Origin: Sycon ciliatum
Lineage: Eukaryota; Porifera; Calcarea; Leucosolenida; Sycettidae
Direction of reading: 5' to 3'
Assembly: GCF_964019385.1 (NCBI RefSeq)
Contig: NC_088643.1
Span: forward strand, 72,650,574 to 72,714,573
Length of the DNA stretch: 64,000 nt
In this document: in pieces, positions 35,138 through 47,051 of the stretch
How positions within the stretch are numbered: position 1 is the stretch's first letter
Layout of the letters: each line of letters starts with the position of its first letter
Notes under the pieces: model-generated
Seen by the model: the letters and a program-made list of their open reading frames with translations, nothing else
Told to the model about the DNA's origin: nothing
Databases searched by the model: none
Position numbers and translations under genes: made by a program

Positions 35138-36718
35138 AAACCCTCGCCCGAAGAAGAAACCTTGTCTGGAACCTCGCCAAATCGTCTGATGATTGCACTT
35201 AGCAAGAAACTGACAATCTCTTAATTAAATCTCCTTTGTGTCGTTTGTGTGACACAGAAGAGATATAATTAGGGGCTAGGTGGAGGGAGTGTGTGCCATG
35301 GAACAGCTCACACAGTGTCTGCAGGCACTGCAAAGCTTCGGTCACAGTGCCTTCATGCATGCACATGAGCCTTGTGACCCAGTAGGCACCATGCATGCAT
35401 GGTATTGCCAGGTCTCCAAGACCATAGGCAAACCCCTAGCCACATGTAGTATAGGGAGAACTCGGAGCCTGACCACTGGAGACAGCACACGGATAGAATA
35501 CGAGTAAAAAGGAGTTCATCCTACTGGCTGAAGGGTTTTACTTCGAGTTGACATGAGGAAATGTGAACTTTCCCACAACTTCATGTCCCGGTATGTTTAC
35601 AAAGAGCTATAGAAGGTCATGAGAAGACCGAACATCTTTGTTACATGGCATGCTTTATTGCAAAAGAAGGATCCACGAGCGGGATTCGAACCCAGCACCC
35701 CTGTCTTTCCGGGACAGTGCCCTACAGATTAGGCTACCAGGGATCACACACACAGACACACCAGGCCCGTAGCACTTTTGGTTGGTCCGGCAAGATCCGA
35801 CTTCGATGCCCCCCCCCCCCCCCCCCCCCGAGCCCACACTCATACATATGCCGGTACATGTACAAAATGTACATGATTCAGTGTACATACATTGTACATG
35901 TACATGTACATGTAAACGTGACCATGCAGAGTGACATAGGGCGAGAAAAGGAAGAAGGACGTTCGGCATGAGTCAGGAAAAAGGGCATACAAACCTCGGC
36001 TTCGCCTCGGTTTGTATGTCGGTTTATATTTCACGTACAAGCGTACTGTTGGGTTGTATTATATACATATAGTAGCAACCGTATCTAAATGCATGTGATA
36101 AAAGAACCAAAATGTACCTTTGGAGGAGGAGAAAGGATATTGCAATGGAATATCTTTGGTACAAACCCTATCTAGAAAGAATTGGAGGAAGAAAAGAATC
36201 AATACATTTCAGGAAGTACAGTGTAGGAACATTTCACGGGCATGGCTGTCCACATGACCTTCAGCAGGGTCATACTCCTGAAAGTGATGACATGTATATG
36301 TAGGTCTACTACCGCCACTACTATGTGCTACATGTACCTCTATGCTTCTTATTGCACACATCCTCATCAATGGTACCGGGTGAACATCCTGAGCTGCTCA
36401 CATCTGTGAGGTCCTGCTTTTTTTTTTTTTTTTTGCTTTTTTTTGGGTCAAATATTGGTCCGGCAGCTGCCGGACCTGCCGGACCGCCTGCTACGGCCCT
36501 GCACACACAGCTCCTTCTTGCTACACTGCCCCCCCCCCCCCACCCAACAGGCTGGGTCTTCACGCTGTATCTACTCGCGGGGGGGGGGGGGGGTACGATG
36601 GGTCGTGGGTTCGAGCCATTGTCAGGTGCCAATGTTGCAAAAGAAGGATACATGAGCGGGATTCGAACCCAGGACCCGTCTTTTCGGTACAGTGCCATAC
36701 CGAATAGGCTACCGGGGA

Positions 36719-36760
<42 letters not shown>

Positions 36761-36771
36761 GCACGCGCGCA

Positions 36772-36802
<31 letters not shown>

Positions 36803-39800
36803 CCGTGGCTCCTTCTTGCTACAGCTTGATCCACTGCGGCAACACCACACTGTACACATGCACATACATGTACAATTGTACATAGTACAGTGGTACCGAG
36901 TCCAGTACTGTACTTGCACTGGCATGCCCGCACCTTACATACATACAAACACATAATATTATATAGTAGAGTAGTAGCAAGTCCAGTACTTACATACATA
37001 GTACAGTGTGTGTGGAACAGGCCTCAGTTACGGGCAAAATAAACACAATGAAAAGGCACAACCGTGAGCAGTACCAAGTCCAGTACTTACACTGGCATGC
37101 CTGTACCGTGCCCGTCAGGTTGCCGTCAGCCGCGCAGCGTCGTGTAGTGCTGCCCGCCTGCGCATAGCCAGTGTTGCACTGCACCGTTACCACGGCGTTG
37201 TACGGCAGCCGAGCAGGGCCGGACGGACTCAGCGATCCTCCCGTGCTCACGGCCGGCGGGTAGTCGCAGAACACAGCTGATAGACAGCAGCACCGGTGTG
37301 AACAGGCAGAAGAAAACACATAGACGCAAGACCATTGCCACACAATGCCACACAAGCCCATACACCTGAACCATGCTTACCAGTGTAAGCCCACACAAGC
37401 CCATACCTGGATTATGCTCCTATTCAAGTCCCATCATCAAGTTATCATCATCAAGTTCTACGTATACGCAGTGCACAGAGGTGTGCATACACGCCCATTA
37501 CTGAGGCACTCTTCGCACTTTCATAAAAACGAGAACGCAATTGTCACGATCTGCGTCAGAATCGTTCACACTGACTTTTCTGCATCTGCAGGGAACACCA
37601 CCGATCTGGTACTGAGATCATGGCACATGAGCAGCTCCTAAAGCGTTGGTAGGGGAGTGGATCACACTCACCACAAACATGGGTTCATGCCATTACAAGA
37701 CGTTGCAGTATAAGTACCGTAACGTTGATCATGATAATTATAGTAATATGTTTGCAGGGCAACCCCATAACCATTACACTCCAGTCTCATTTTAGAGTTC
37801 GAGTTTTCGATCCTAAGACGAAGGTAGGTGTGAGAGAAGTCGTCCTGATTCCATAAACTTTGTGATCATTGTGATTTCATGTACGTTGAAGTTGAAATTT
37901 GTGTGCCCGTGTACTGATACTTGATCAGATTAATGTTCAACATGTTCTATTAGTGAACTAGTGAACATGTTCTATTCATTTTTACTTCAAGCACTAGTAC
38001 AGTACTATCAAGCACACCCCTCGGATAAAGTTTGTCAAGTGGAAAAATCTGACCGGTTAGTGTTGCTCACTAGCCACTAGTGACTACTAGTAGATTTGTT
38101 CGTCCACAAAATTTGCAATATACCCGGCACCAGACCCGGAGCCTGCTCATGAGAGGTGGCTAGGCCCCGGGTCGGCTACAGAGCCGATCATGTCCCCCAT
38201 GCCTAATGTCAGTGTCATGGGAGGATGCATGCTACACACAGTCATATCTAGTTGTTTCAACTAGCCATTCCGCTAGCCACCAATATACAGCTAGCACAGT
38301 AGTGCGTGGACAGTGAGCAGCCTGCACCATCAGACCTTACGCATGCACCATCAGACCTTGCGCATGCACCATCAGACCTTACGCATGCATTTCGGATATC
38401 CACCGGTGGCCAGTGTGCTGGCCATGCCATTGACAGCGTGGTACCAAGCAGTGTTGCTGCAGATAAGGTCAGCGGCGTTGTCCAGACGGAATCCAGCGAG
38501 GCATGCGTAGTGCAGCAGCGAGCCGTTGGTGAACCGCGTCAGGCTTCCCGTCATGGCCGGTGTGCGTGTGCCATTGACTGGAGTGCCGGGGTCTGCACAT
38601 AGAGGATCTGCCAGAACACAACACAGCACAGCGGTCGGACACAATAGCGGAGCATTATCATGATCATGGATCTTCAGCAGAGAGACACAGAGAACCTTCA
38701 GCAAATCCCGTGCACCGTACAACCGGAGCAGTATCATGATCATGCATCCTCGGATAGAGACACAGAGAACCTTCATTGAGTAAATCCCGTGCACAATACA
38801 ACTGTTGTATTCAAACAAACAAATAGGGAGGGAGTTGAAAAGGGCAAAGCCTGAAGAAAAATTGACTGTCACTACCAGGACTCCGAGACATACCGGCTTC
38901 CTGTGGCACTACACAGGCTGGTGGGATGCAGCCCTCACTGTGCCTACACACATCACGCACGCACACTAATGTGTGAAGAGCCCCAATTATTTACCAAATA
39001 TTCCTATATATATTATTTAAAAAGTTTTAAGGGAGGAGTTGAAAAGGGAAAGCCTGGTCTGAAGGAAGAAAGGACTGTCACCACCATGACTCGATCCAGG
39101 AACTTTCCCTAGGCTATAGGCCAGCGATGCTCAACCGCTAAGCTGTGGTGTAGCCATAATTACAACAGACGGTTATTACTTTGGTGATGGGTTTGAAGTG
39201 GTTCTTGTCGGATTTTGAAGGTGAAAATATTGGCTTAAATGGATAGGTGCTCCTTCACTGTGAGTCTATTCATGCCACTGAGCCTAACTTAAAAGTCTCA
39301 TTTCCCCAAATTTGGCACTTGTCGCGTTTTGCATCTACAAAACTATGCTCATGGCATTTTTTCTGTTGGTCCTTTCATGGCATATTCCAGCAATCCATGT
39401 ATTCTTTCGGACTGTCAGATGAATAGATCAGAAACTGGACAACATGTCTGCAATACACACAGTGGCGTCACACTTACTTTCACAATGGGTACCGTTGTAT
39501 AAACTTGGACACCTGAGCAACACAGCAGCAACAACAACAAGATGACGTTTCAACCGGTACGCCGGATATGTGAACACTATTTGGATGCCGGCAGCATGCA
39601 AGCAACACTGATGTCCTTGTTCTCCGTATAGGTCACCTTCAACCTAGGATAACACATTCACCCGCGTGCATTTCTGTGACATGGATGAGCGACTCCCTCA
39701 GCTAAATAATTGAACTGATGAATATTGTTCCACGTCTTTACTATTCGATGTTGGCATTCGACCATTACAAGACACACCTACAAGGTGGCCACAGTGCTGC

Positions 39801-41023
39801 CGGTTATGGCCAACGTATCAGGACATACAGGCCAATCCACAGTTCCCCACACGTGACAACATAACCCACTGGCCAATAAGGCCGCTCGTGCCATTATTTT
39901 TCAAATCGGTACAATGCCCTGTTACCAGGGTTACGGATGTGGGTTAATCTTCCTCCAACTGGCGTTTCTATTAAATGTGAGCCTAGGTTACAAGAAGGTA
40001 GATACGCTTCTCACCGAGAGCAAAAGACCACGAGGACCTTGATTCTTTAGACAGTCCATAATTATATCGTGTGAAGACCTACTTGGTTTGTAATCCACAT
40101 CTTCACCATTCCGCCTTATGAATAATTATGGTGTAGGTGACGGATCGCTCTCCCAGTACTTTCCGGTGGCAGCGTGATCAAAGCAAAACGAGAGAGCTTG
40201 GAAGCTCAGCGCCCTACGCTATGCGTTGTTGCTTAGCTCATCGTGCATGTTGTTAGAACTGATGGAAATATTTCCTGGGACCGGCGCTGACTCTGCCGAT
40301 CACGGGCGTTCTGGAGTCGACGGGATGTCTGTCCTGACGTTTCCTGGGACCGGCGCTGACTCTGCCGATCACGGGTGTTCTGGAGTCGACGGGATCTCTC
40401 TTCCGACGTTTCCTGTGACCGGCGCTGACTCGCCCGTTCACGCTTCTTTTGGAGACGACAGGATCTCTCTTCCAAAGTATGTTTTTGCTGACGCATCCTA
40501 TCACCTATTCGGCAACTAGCGTCCATTCTACCTGCATTTCCTCCTCGTCTCCCTATTTCTTTCCAGAAAATCTCCCTATACATCAGGGAGTCGTATACAT
40601 AATACGACGAATATTGTGGTTAGCTGTGTGTGGCCAGCTAGCTGTGTTTGATGGTACGGCACGGTACGGGACAGATACGGGAGCCAGCAAATACTGTGGC
40701 CAGCTGTTTGTGGCCAGGTACGTTTGATGGTACGGTACGGTACTAGACAGATACGGGATAGCGCCAGGCGTGACACAAACAAACAAATTGAAGCTGTGTG
40801 GACCCTGGCTAGCGCCAGACGTTACTGAAGTAACGTCTTCTGCATAGCTACGGGAATAATGCGCCAGCTATTACTTACGTGCAGTTGAAGTAAGAAGGGG
40901 CCAGTGGATTAGGACTAGGATTGCAGGTGCCTCCGTTGTCACACTTTACACCGATTGCACACGGGCCTGGGATATCCTGACCCACCGCAACGTGCAGACT
41001 GCACAGGCCTATGACATAACACA

Positions 41024-41102
<79 letters not shown>

Positions 41103-43801
41103 AAAAATTCAGTGTACTCGTGCAACTCCGCCGACCATAACTAGCTGAGAACAACTATGTACATTGCATGCTTCAAGTGCCAGTCTGGCGCCATCTGAAG
41201 AAAAGCTCAAGAAGATGAACGAGCGCATGGCCAGCAGTACATATGAGGAAGCAAAGCGAGATTTGCTTGCCTCGCTCGGAAGGACGCCGGACAAGGCGTG
41301 GAAGACTTTGCTTACAGACAAGCAGCGGTCAGAGGAGTATTAGAAGCCAGTGGGAGGATCAGATCCAAGGCCCACTGCGTTGATGCAGTGCATGGCGACA
41401 TCGGTCAGAGACGCTCAGAAGCAGCTGGAGTCTCGGCCGAAGGACGTAGAAGCGCAAGACGTAGAGGCGCAAGACGTAGAAGCGCAAGACGTAGAAGCGC
41501 AAGACGTAGAGGTGCAAGGCGTAGAGGCGCAAGGCGTAGAGGCGCAAAACGTAGAAGCGCAAGACGTAGAAGCGCAAGACGTAGAAGCGCAAGACGTAGG
41601 AGCGCAAGGCGTAGAAGCTAAGGAAATGAGAAGGGCGATACTAGTTAGCACGGAAGAAGTGAGCGGCGAGACTGTGTGGAACACGGAGATCGGATGTATG
41701 TTATCTGGTCCAGCGTCCGCCCCACGTCGAAGTGAACTGGTGACCGTGTCGTGTGTGACAGCCCACATCGGCGAGCTAGGTGAAATTATCGGTTGTGTGT
41801 TGTCTGGTCCAGCGTCTGCCCCTGGTCGAAGCAGTAAGCATGTGACCGTGTCGGGTGTGACAGCCCACAGCGGCAAGCTTCGCGAAATCGAGTTGGCCAA
41901 AGTGGTGAGCAGTAGTGATATTCCACCTTGGCCACCCCACAGCAGCGGATGACTCGTTCTGGGCGTGAAGTCAGAGCCCCGGTCGCTTTTGACTTGTGAG
42001 TTGTTGTACGGCGGTGAGAAGCCCTTTGGTGGGGAGAATGTTGCGAAACCACAAGTTCTCAAGAGTGAAAGGCCTTCTCGCTTGTGACACTGTGCTCGTT
42101 TCAATGCAGTTGTATCTCGACTCCGCCGTACCACTGATGATTACGACGTAGTATACGCTACATGCGCTATGTGCGGTTTGCTGTGTGCGCTGTAGTTGTA
42201 TGTTGTATGTGTATGCTTTTTCTCATATACGCTGTCATTGTCACGCTATAACTACCTGGTGGTTTTAGTGTTATTAATTCATTATTTTTAGTCGATCGAA
42301 GTGAAATATACTGTCAAGAGTTAGTAGTTGTCCTCGTGCCGTGTGGTCGTTCGTTCCTGATACTTAAGAGAACCAGAGGGTTCGTAACACCACCTGCAAT
42401 TGTTGCCAAAACCCACATAATTCATGGGAGTCAAGGTGTGGTTAGGTTAGTTAGGTGGTAAACTTGTATGTGTACTTCGCAGTATTTCGGTTTAACCATG
42501 GCTGATACCAGCAAAACATTCCACGAACTGAAACAGTGTTACCAACAGGTAGTGAACACCGCCGCGGTTTAGCACTTGGAGGTTAGTGACACGCAGCACA
42601 TGCCTGTCCTTCTGCTGCCCACCGACATACCACTGAATCAAACCATGTCCATTGCACTAGACACAAGTTACTATATCCGCATGTACATAATGTACATCAT
42701 TCAAGTGATTAAAAGGTACTGCACCGGGGGGGGGGGGGGGAGGGGGGGGGAGGGGGGGGGGGGGGCTGCACAGCGCCAGACCCATACCAGCACTGGACTC
42801 ACGCTACGATTGGATTTCATTGAGCAGCACTGTACATGATGTGTACATGTCCAGGCAACGGAACACGTCATGCCAAGGTTCTGTTTAGCTTCCATTCAGC
42901 TGGAAGTAAGATCCAGGCCTCCACAATAACACCTGTCTCTGTACATAGAAGCTGCGGGCGATGCTGGTGTACTGTTACAGTGCTCATACCGTGAATGTAG
43001 TCCTGACCGGCATGCAGCTGTAGAGAATGGATCACCGACTACTCATGACTGTGTACCATCGTTCACCGCCTATGGCTTTGTGGTGTACTGAGGGCTGCAC
43101 CAGCTACCCCCCCCCCCCCACACACACACACACACACACACCTACATACTCGAGTCTCCGCTTACGGAGAGGTTAGTAGCTGTTTTGGCCTTGTTAGATC
43201 TCATCCGATCACCCTCCAAGTAAAGCCATTGCTACCGCCAGTCAACGTTTTGACACGTAGTCATTGCATGGACTGGCAAATGTGTTGGTGAAGTGCACTG
43301 CACAAATGATGGGAGGGCCATGTCTACAGTATTAAGATTGGCCAATTCGGAAATACCGAATCATCCTTATTCGGGAACGCTGGAAAGTGGAATTCTTCCT
43401 TCCGGCGCACAAATGCAAGGCTACTGTGTAGAAGGTATTCAGTTGGGTGTGACATCCATGCAAAACCGATTCAGGAATCCCTTGGCCAGGTGTCCTGTCC
43501 ATACGTACCGTCCTGTACTGCATGGTCGTTGTACACCGTACTAATACTATTACTAGTAGTAGGAGGAGCCCAAAATTATGCTTTCAGTTGGGGCATTGTC
43601 TTTACTTGGCTTTAGCAATTTTCAAACACATCAGTGAACAGAATGACTTTGTAACCAAGGCGATCAATTCGCAATAAAGCCTTTGGAAGGTATGCTGCTC
43701 AACAATAAAAAATAGATAAAATTAAACTTAGTTCATTGCAACAGATTTGCCAATCATTTCTTACCGATTAGCGCCGTTGCAGCGATCGCTAACAACCTCA
43801 T
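31380..43801 (-). CDS. Type I membrane protein: EGF-like region, three sushi (CCP) domains, Cys-rich ectodomain, acidic tail
   Basis: Nine exons: 43765-43801 (start codon 43799-43801), 40879-41008, 38894-38943, 38383-38607, 37091-37276, 34853-35035, 34064-34169, 32877-33283 and 31380-31609. Every junction is GT-AG with matching phase, giving 517 residues. A signal peptide (MRLLAIAATALIGLCSLHV) precedes an EGF-like segment (CAIGVKCDNGGTCNPSP). Three CCP domains follow at about 73-147, 148-209 and 210-270, each from its own exon bounded by phase-1 introns (for example CNTGYAQAGSTTRRC). Residues 271-441 hold 18 cysteines in an arrangement I do not recognise. A membrane helix (GIIALVIILVMLGILALVAV) lies at about 456-481. 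The tail is basic, then acidic, with a run of eight Asp. Sushi domains mediate protein recognition. Ligand and function are unknown. Confidence 0.8.
32211..32346. repeat. Near-perfect palindrome flanked by 16-bp direct repeats
   Basis: ACACAAGAGAG...CTCTCTTGTGT at 32287-32330 is a 44-bp palindrome centred on AAGCTT with a 2-base indel in one arm. ATAAGTTGACATTAGT (32211-32226) and ATAAGTTAACATTAGT (32331-32346) form a direct repeat 120 bp apart. In a receptor intron. Confidence 0.7.
33358..33450. repeat. 30-bp tandem repeat, three copies
   Basis: Unit CTGACTGTAGCCCCACCGGT plus 10 bases, three essentially identical copies, in the receptor intron upstream (in gene direction) of the 32877-33283 exon. 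Confidence 0.9.
34508..34798. repeat. (CAGA)n/(CATACAGA)n compound microsatellite
   Basis: About 290 bp of CAGA-type repeats with four interspersed CAGCCTGGACAGA blocks, then CA. It directly follows the 34853-35035 exon (in gene direction). Confidence 0.95.
35058..35134. repeat. (CA)n microsatellite
   Basis: About 77 bp of CA repeat, 25 bp upstream (in gene direction) of a CCP exon acceptor. Confidence 0.95.
35665..35748 (-). repeat. tRNA-derived SINE-like copy 1
   Basis: Complement strand: GATCCCTGGTAGCCTAATCT, then GGTGCTGGGTTCGAATCCCG (B-box), then GGATCCTTCTTTTGCAA. It shares head, B-box and tail with 36640-36722. The strand-wise order A-box-like, B-box, then common tail fits a SINE. 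Confidence 0.65.
35763..36503. mobile_element. Possible TIR element with CAGGCCCGTAGCA ends
   Basis: The left end CAGGCCCGTAGCA and right end TGCTACGGCCCTG are complementary except one base. Both are flanked by CACAC-type sequence, which is uninformative beside CA repeats. Near both ends lies GGTCCGGCA. No ORF. Could also be two unrelated copies in opposite orientation. Confidence 0.4.
36640..36722 (-). repeat. tRNA-derived SINE-like copy 2
   Basis: Complement: GATCCCCGGTAGCCTATTCG, then TCCTGGGTTCGAATCCCGCT, then TATCCTTCTTTTGCAA. About 80% alike to copy 1 by eye. A CA repeat follows at 36720-36802. Confidence 0.65.
38323..38388. repeat. 21-bp tandem repeat overlapping a receptor splice donor
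   Basis: Three copies of CACCATCAGACCTTACGCATG. The donor of the 38383-38607 exon lies in the last copy, and two further copies of the donor-like ACCTTACGCATG (one with G) follow in the intron. Confidence 0.8.
38820..38890 (-). repeat. SINE-like fragment, family 2
   Basis: Complement reads GAGTCCTGGTAGTGACAGTC then TTTTTCTTCAGGCTTTGCCC and TTTTCAACTCCCTCCC. Same block order at 39022-39140 (minus) and 53600-53690 (plus). Confidence 0.6.
39022..39158 (-). repeat. SINE-like copy, family 2, with tRNA-like head
   Basis: Complement: TTAGCGGTTGAGCATCGCTGG (A-box-like), then TCCTGGATCGAGTCATGG (B-box-like), then GTGACAGTCCTTTCTTCC and TTTTCAACTCC. This is the longest of three copies. Confidence 0.6.
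40257..40500 (-). pseudogene. STPR-like 23-residue repeat fragment
   Basis: The minus-strand frame (ORF 40233-40583) contains about three tandem 23-residue units. Two read SQRRSQETSEERSRRLQNTR and SQRRSQETSGQTSRRLQNAR. Basic/Arg-Glu-rich 23-residue units of this form are known as STPR (score-and-three peptide) DNA-binding repeats and also occur in transposon-borne proteins. There are no flanking exons or splice phase fit. It sits in an intron of the receptor on the same strand, so it is most likely a relic. Confidence 0.5.
40600..40770. repeat. Duplicated block of about 80-90 bp
   Basis: GTGTTTGATGGTACGGCACG...GACAGATACGGGA occurs twice (about 40644-40682 and 40717-40758) with a shared GTGGCCAGCT lead-in. 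Confidence 0.6.
41025..41099. repeat. (CA)n microsatellite
   Basis: About 75 bp of CA repeat just upstream (in gene direction) of the EGF-like exon acceptor. Confidence 0.95.
41178..42389 (+). mobile_element. 5'-truncated LTR retrotransposon: 3' internal region, polypurine tract and 3' LTR
   Basis: A 351-bp LTR-like segment at 42039-42389 begins TGTTGCGAA and ends TTCGTAACA (TG...CA, short inverted ends). Immediately before it is a purine-rich GGTGGGGAGAA (42028-42038), the position of a polypurine tract. Upstream, plus-strand frames hold LKKMNERMASSTYEEAKRDL (ending at a stop at 41341-41343) and a 15-bp repeat encoding VEAQD (41448-41620). No reverse transcriptase or integrase remains. The family cannot be assigned. 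It lies in intron 1 of the receptor gene. Confidence 0.6.
41448..41620 (+). repeat. 15-bp tandem repeat (GTAGAAGCGCAAGAC)
   Basis: About 11-12 units encoding V-E-A-Q-D in one plus frame. In another it gives RRGARR-type basic repeats. Confidence 0.9.
42727..42838 (+). repeat. Poly-G tract and dispersed repeat end
   Basis: A G run of about 40 bp is broken by two A. It is followed by a block ending GATTGGATTTCATTGAGCAG then CACTGTAC. The same block end occurs at 53150-53176 and, diverged, at 62932-62958. Confidence 0.6.
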
Positions 43802-46189
43802 GGTTCACGTCCGGAGCACACACGTCGTCCAGTCCGGCGGGGGGCGAAGTGGAGGAACCACAGCTCCGGAGAAGGGTGGATCGACTAGTTGAAGGAAGAG
43901 TAGTCGTATGAGGTTTGTTTGAATAGAAGTGACCGCTGCACTGTACTGTTTGGTGCGATTCTTCCCTGCACGCGTGCACGTGCTCTGCGCGTTGTATTTT
44001 CTTCCCAAATGCAAATGTGCCGCTGGTAGCAGTCACCGCTTTTGCTTTTTCCGTTCAACTAATTACTTAGCTAGAAATCATAGAAGATCTGCACTGCACT
44101 GATTATTTTGACTGGAGAGATTGAAGCACGCACCGAAAGCAATGTTGCTGCAACTCCTCAGTCCTGTGATAACGTCGAGACTGAAAGGGGCGAAATATGC
44201 ATAGCCAGCTGCAACTGCGCACCGAGTCGATGTCCGGTAAAACAAGAAGTAATGAGGTGGATTTGATCCAGTCCCGATCACGCTACCAACTAACGAACAG
44301 TGTTACTTGCTCCCTTGCAACGATCGCCGCAAGACAGTAACTACTGCACTCGATGAGGATGGCCGGCTGTGGATGTCAACCACGGTAGTATCAAGCTCAT
44401 GCAGCAGAAAACTAAGCCGTCATCACCCCTGCACCCCGAGGTAAGAGTTTTAGTTGGCAGGTTAGTTTGTACATGTACCAGTGCGTCGTTTTCCCTGTGC
44501 CCAGTGCTGATGCCAGTGGCTAGTGATGGAGATGATTCTGCTCTGCTCAGCACTTCCTGTCATATCACCAAAGAAAGTCCCATTGCATTGGCCATTGATC
44601 CACTTCTCCCGGCAAACGGACCAAGACAGGCAGGACCTCTTGGTGCGGGCCGCCGGGCACCGGCGCTTGTCACGTGCCGAGTTCTTTATTCTCGACGATG
44701 CCTTGTCGTGTGCGCGGGACACCACCTGCACCTGCACAGTACAGAGTCCTGCAGGCTGCACACTTCTAGTAGTTCTACTAAGTACTAGTTCTAGACTACA
44801 GACTCAGCTCCGTAAAAATGGCACTGCTGAGTGCTGGCGTGCTGAGCGCTGGCTGAGTGCAGTGCCAGTGAGTCGGTAGCTGCTACATACTAACATAGTA
44901 CAAGTCACATGTATTTTACTACTCCCGGTACAAGTACATACATCCTACGCTACTCTGATACTGACTGAGTCTGTGACTGTCTGTGCCTGTGGCTGTGCAT
45001 TATGGCTACACATGCTGTCATATTCACAATCAGTGATAATGCACAGAAAACTTTTATTTTGTCTATCGAGTAGCATACAACATGACGATTTTTGTCTCTT
45101 GAAGTGCCAATGAGGCGCATATGCCAGTTATGGAGCTAGCTGTGCGATCGTCATGTGCATGTAGTCTACTGAGCAAGTGCACAGCATATAGCATAGCAAT
45201 ACAAGTAAAGACTAAGTCATTTTTAGCTGAGTGGCAGATGTTGGACATGTCTGGAACATGACCTGGAGCTGGTTAAGGTGCTGCTCATGACAATCAGCAC
45301 AACACTCAACAGCTGTTTTAGCTGTCAAGTGACACATGCACACCAATCCAAGACCATGGTGACCGATGAAGATCGGATGGTTTTGTCTTCAGCTAATCTA
45401 TTAGAATAGATAGGCTATAGAGGCCACCTGCGAGGGTATACTGTAAATGCTCATTCACAATACCACTTCCTGTGACGCAACAATACACACGCGGCTTGCA
45501 ACGAGCTGCGACCGCGACACACGATTCCCGTTACATATTAAACATAGCGAGTAACGAATATCCAAAAATCGTAAGCTAACAAAAAAAAGTTTTAAAAACA
45601 TTAAATTTTCATGAGTTTTCCGCAACTGTAGGAGCGCCACTGCACAATCTTCTATTTACAAAGTACCTACTTCAAGTAATATATAACAATATTCGCGGGA
45701 TCCGCGTCGGCATCGCTTGAAAGTTCGTTCAGAAACACACAAACTAGCCTTCGCATCCGCAGGCCACCACTATGCCTGTTAACCTTAGTGGCGAATGCAG
45801 ACCTCACAAGTGAGTCAGGGGAGACCTACTTCAAGTAGCTAGGGTTTACCGGGTGTTAGCGGCCGTCGTGAGTGCCCTTCGGGAACGGACACGATAATTT
45901 ACTTTTCATTTATTTATTTTACTTCAAGTACAGGTATCTATCTATCTACATGTATCTAGTATCTACCATCTACCCATAGAGGGTAAGCCAATAAGTCCTG
46001 CATCGTTTCGGATACTACTATGCCGGACCTCATGCCGTCTCCCTGTGTGTTACAACACCCTGACGTACATATAATTATACATACTATAGGGCTCACTGAT
46101 CACGTTTCTTGTCTGCCTGAACTGCTTGCACTTTCCCTATAAAAATGTTGAAATGCGCAATTTTTTCCAGTTTCAGGTGGTGCCAAGTG
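43802..46189. other. Intergenic upstream of receptor gene; no gene recognised
   Basis: It contains the receptor promoter by position. A plus-strand open stretch at about 44369-44788 has some coding-like composition but no recognised domain or splice partner, so I do not call it. Nothing else is supported. Confidence 0.35.
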
Positions 46190-46721
46190 CTGTAAAACCG
46201 GAAAGTCTAACGAGTCACAAAGTCTAACGTCCAATTTGTTTTCGTTATTTGAAGAAACGTTATCGCGAGATGTCTGTGTAAAGATGCGCATACAGTTTGT
46301 GGCCAGGTAGCCATCGTTAAACTTTCTGCACGTTATCATGCCAAAATTACAAAAAACGTTTACATTTTTAAGAAAAGGGGAAGCTATGCGAACAAGGATC
46401 ATGCAAAACCGAACGCCTCAGTAAAACAGCAATGTACTTCGACTATGACACTTTAGATCATGACGGGACAATCAGCAGTGGTAACAAGCAGCAGTTTCAC
46501 ACGAAGATAGTTTCGCCGTATAGATAAGGACGGCTCATCAGGTGTGCAAGAATGAACTCGGACGGAGAACCAAGGATTATTTACAAAAAAGTAAAAAGGA
46601 CCAAGGAATGCTTGTTTCCGCTGCTTATTGTCCATCTAAAGTGTCATAGTCGAAGTACAGTGCTGCTTTACTGAGGCGTTCGGTTAAACTTTTTGGTCGT
46701 TAAACTATCCGGTTTTACAGT
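46190..46721. mobile_element. Composite foldback element with CTGTAAAACCGGA ends
   Basis: The outer ends CTGTAAAACCGGAAAGTCTA and the complement of ATCCGGTTTTACAG match. An inner foldback has arms 46408-46458 and 46634-46685 complementary over about 50 bp (AACCGAACGCCTCAGTAAA, TACTTCGACTATGACACTTT). The loop shares GGACCAAGGA and CGGAGAACCAAGG with the foldback at 18929-19288. Confidence 0.65.
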
Positions 46722-47051
46722 ACCTGATTATTATTCTATCAGGTCGGTCAGAATGGGAGCAGGTTCTTGAGCAACCGGCCTTCCTGTTAGACCACTATAA
46801 TTGAATGGTTCGTAACCCTAACTAACAAAAAACAACAACAACAGCAACAACAACAGTGCCCTCCCGTATCTACAGACCGATATTTTCACTGCAGACAAGA
46901 TGAACAGAGCCCAACCCCCTCCCCCCCCCCCCCCCCCCACCACCAACCAATATAATTTAGGGTGCCTCAACTCAAATGTTCAAAATACGGTCACTTTGCT
47001 GCATACATCACTTCAAATTTTTTGAACAAGCGTTTCGGAGACAGCAGTTTT

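Noticed and set aside
44369-44879. Plus-strand ORFs of 118-139 residues
   Set aside because: The composition looks somewhat coding, but there is no recognised domain, splice partner or repeat match, so no gene is called.
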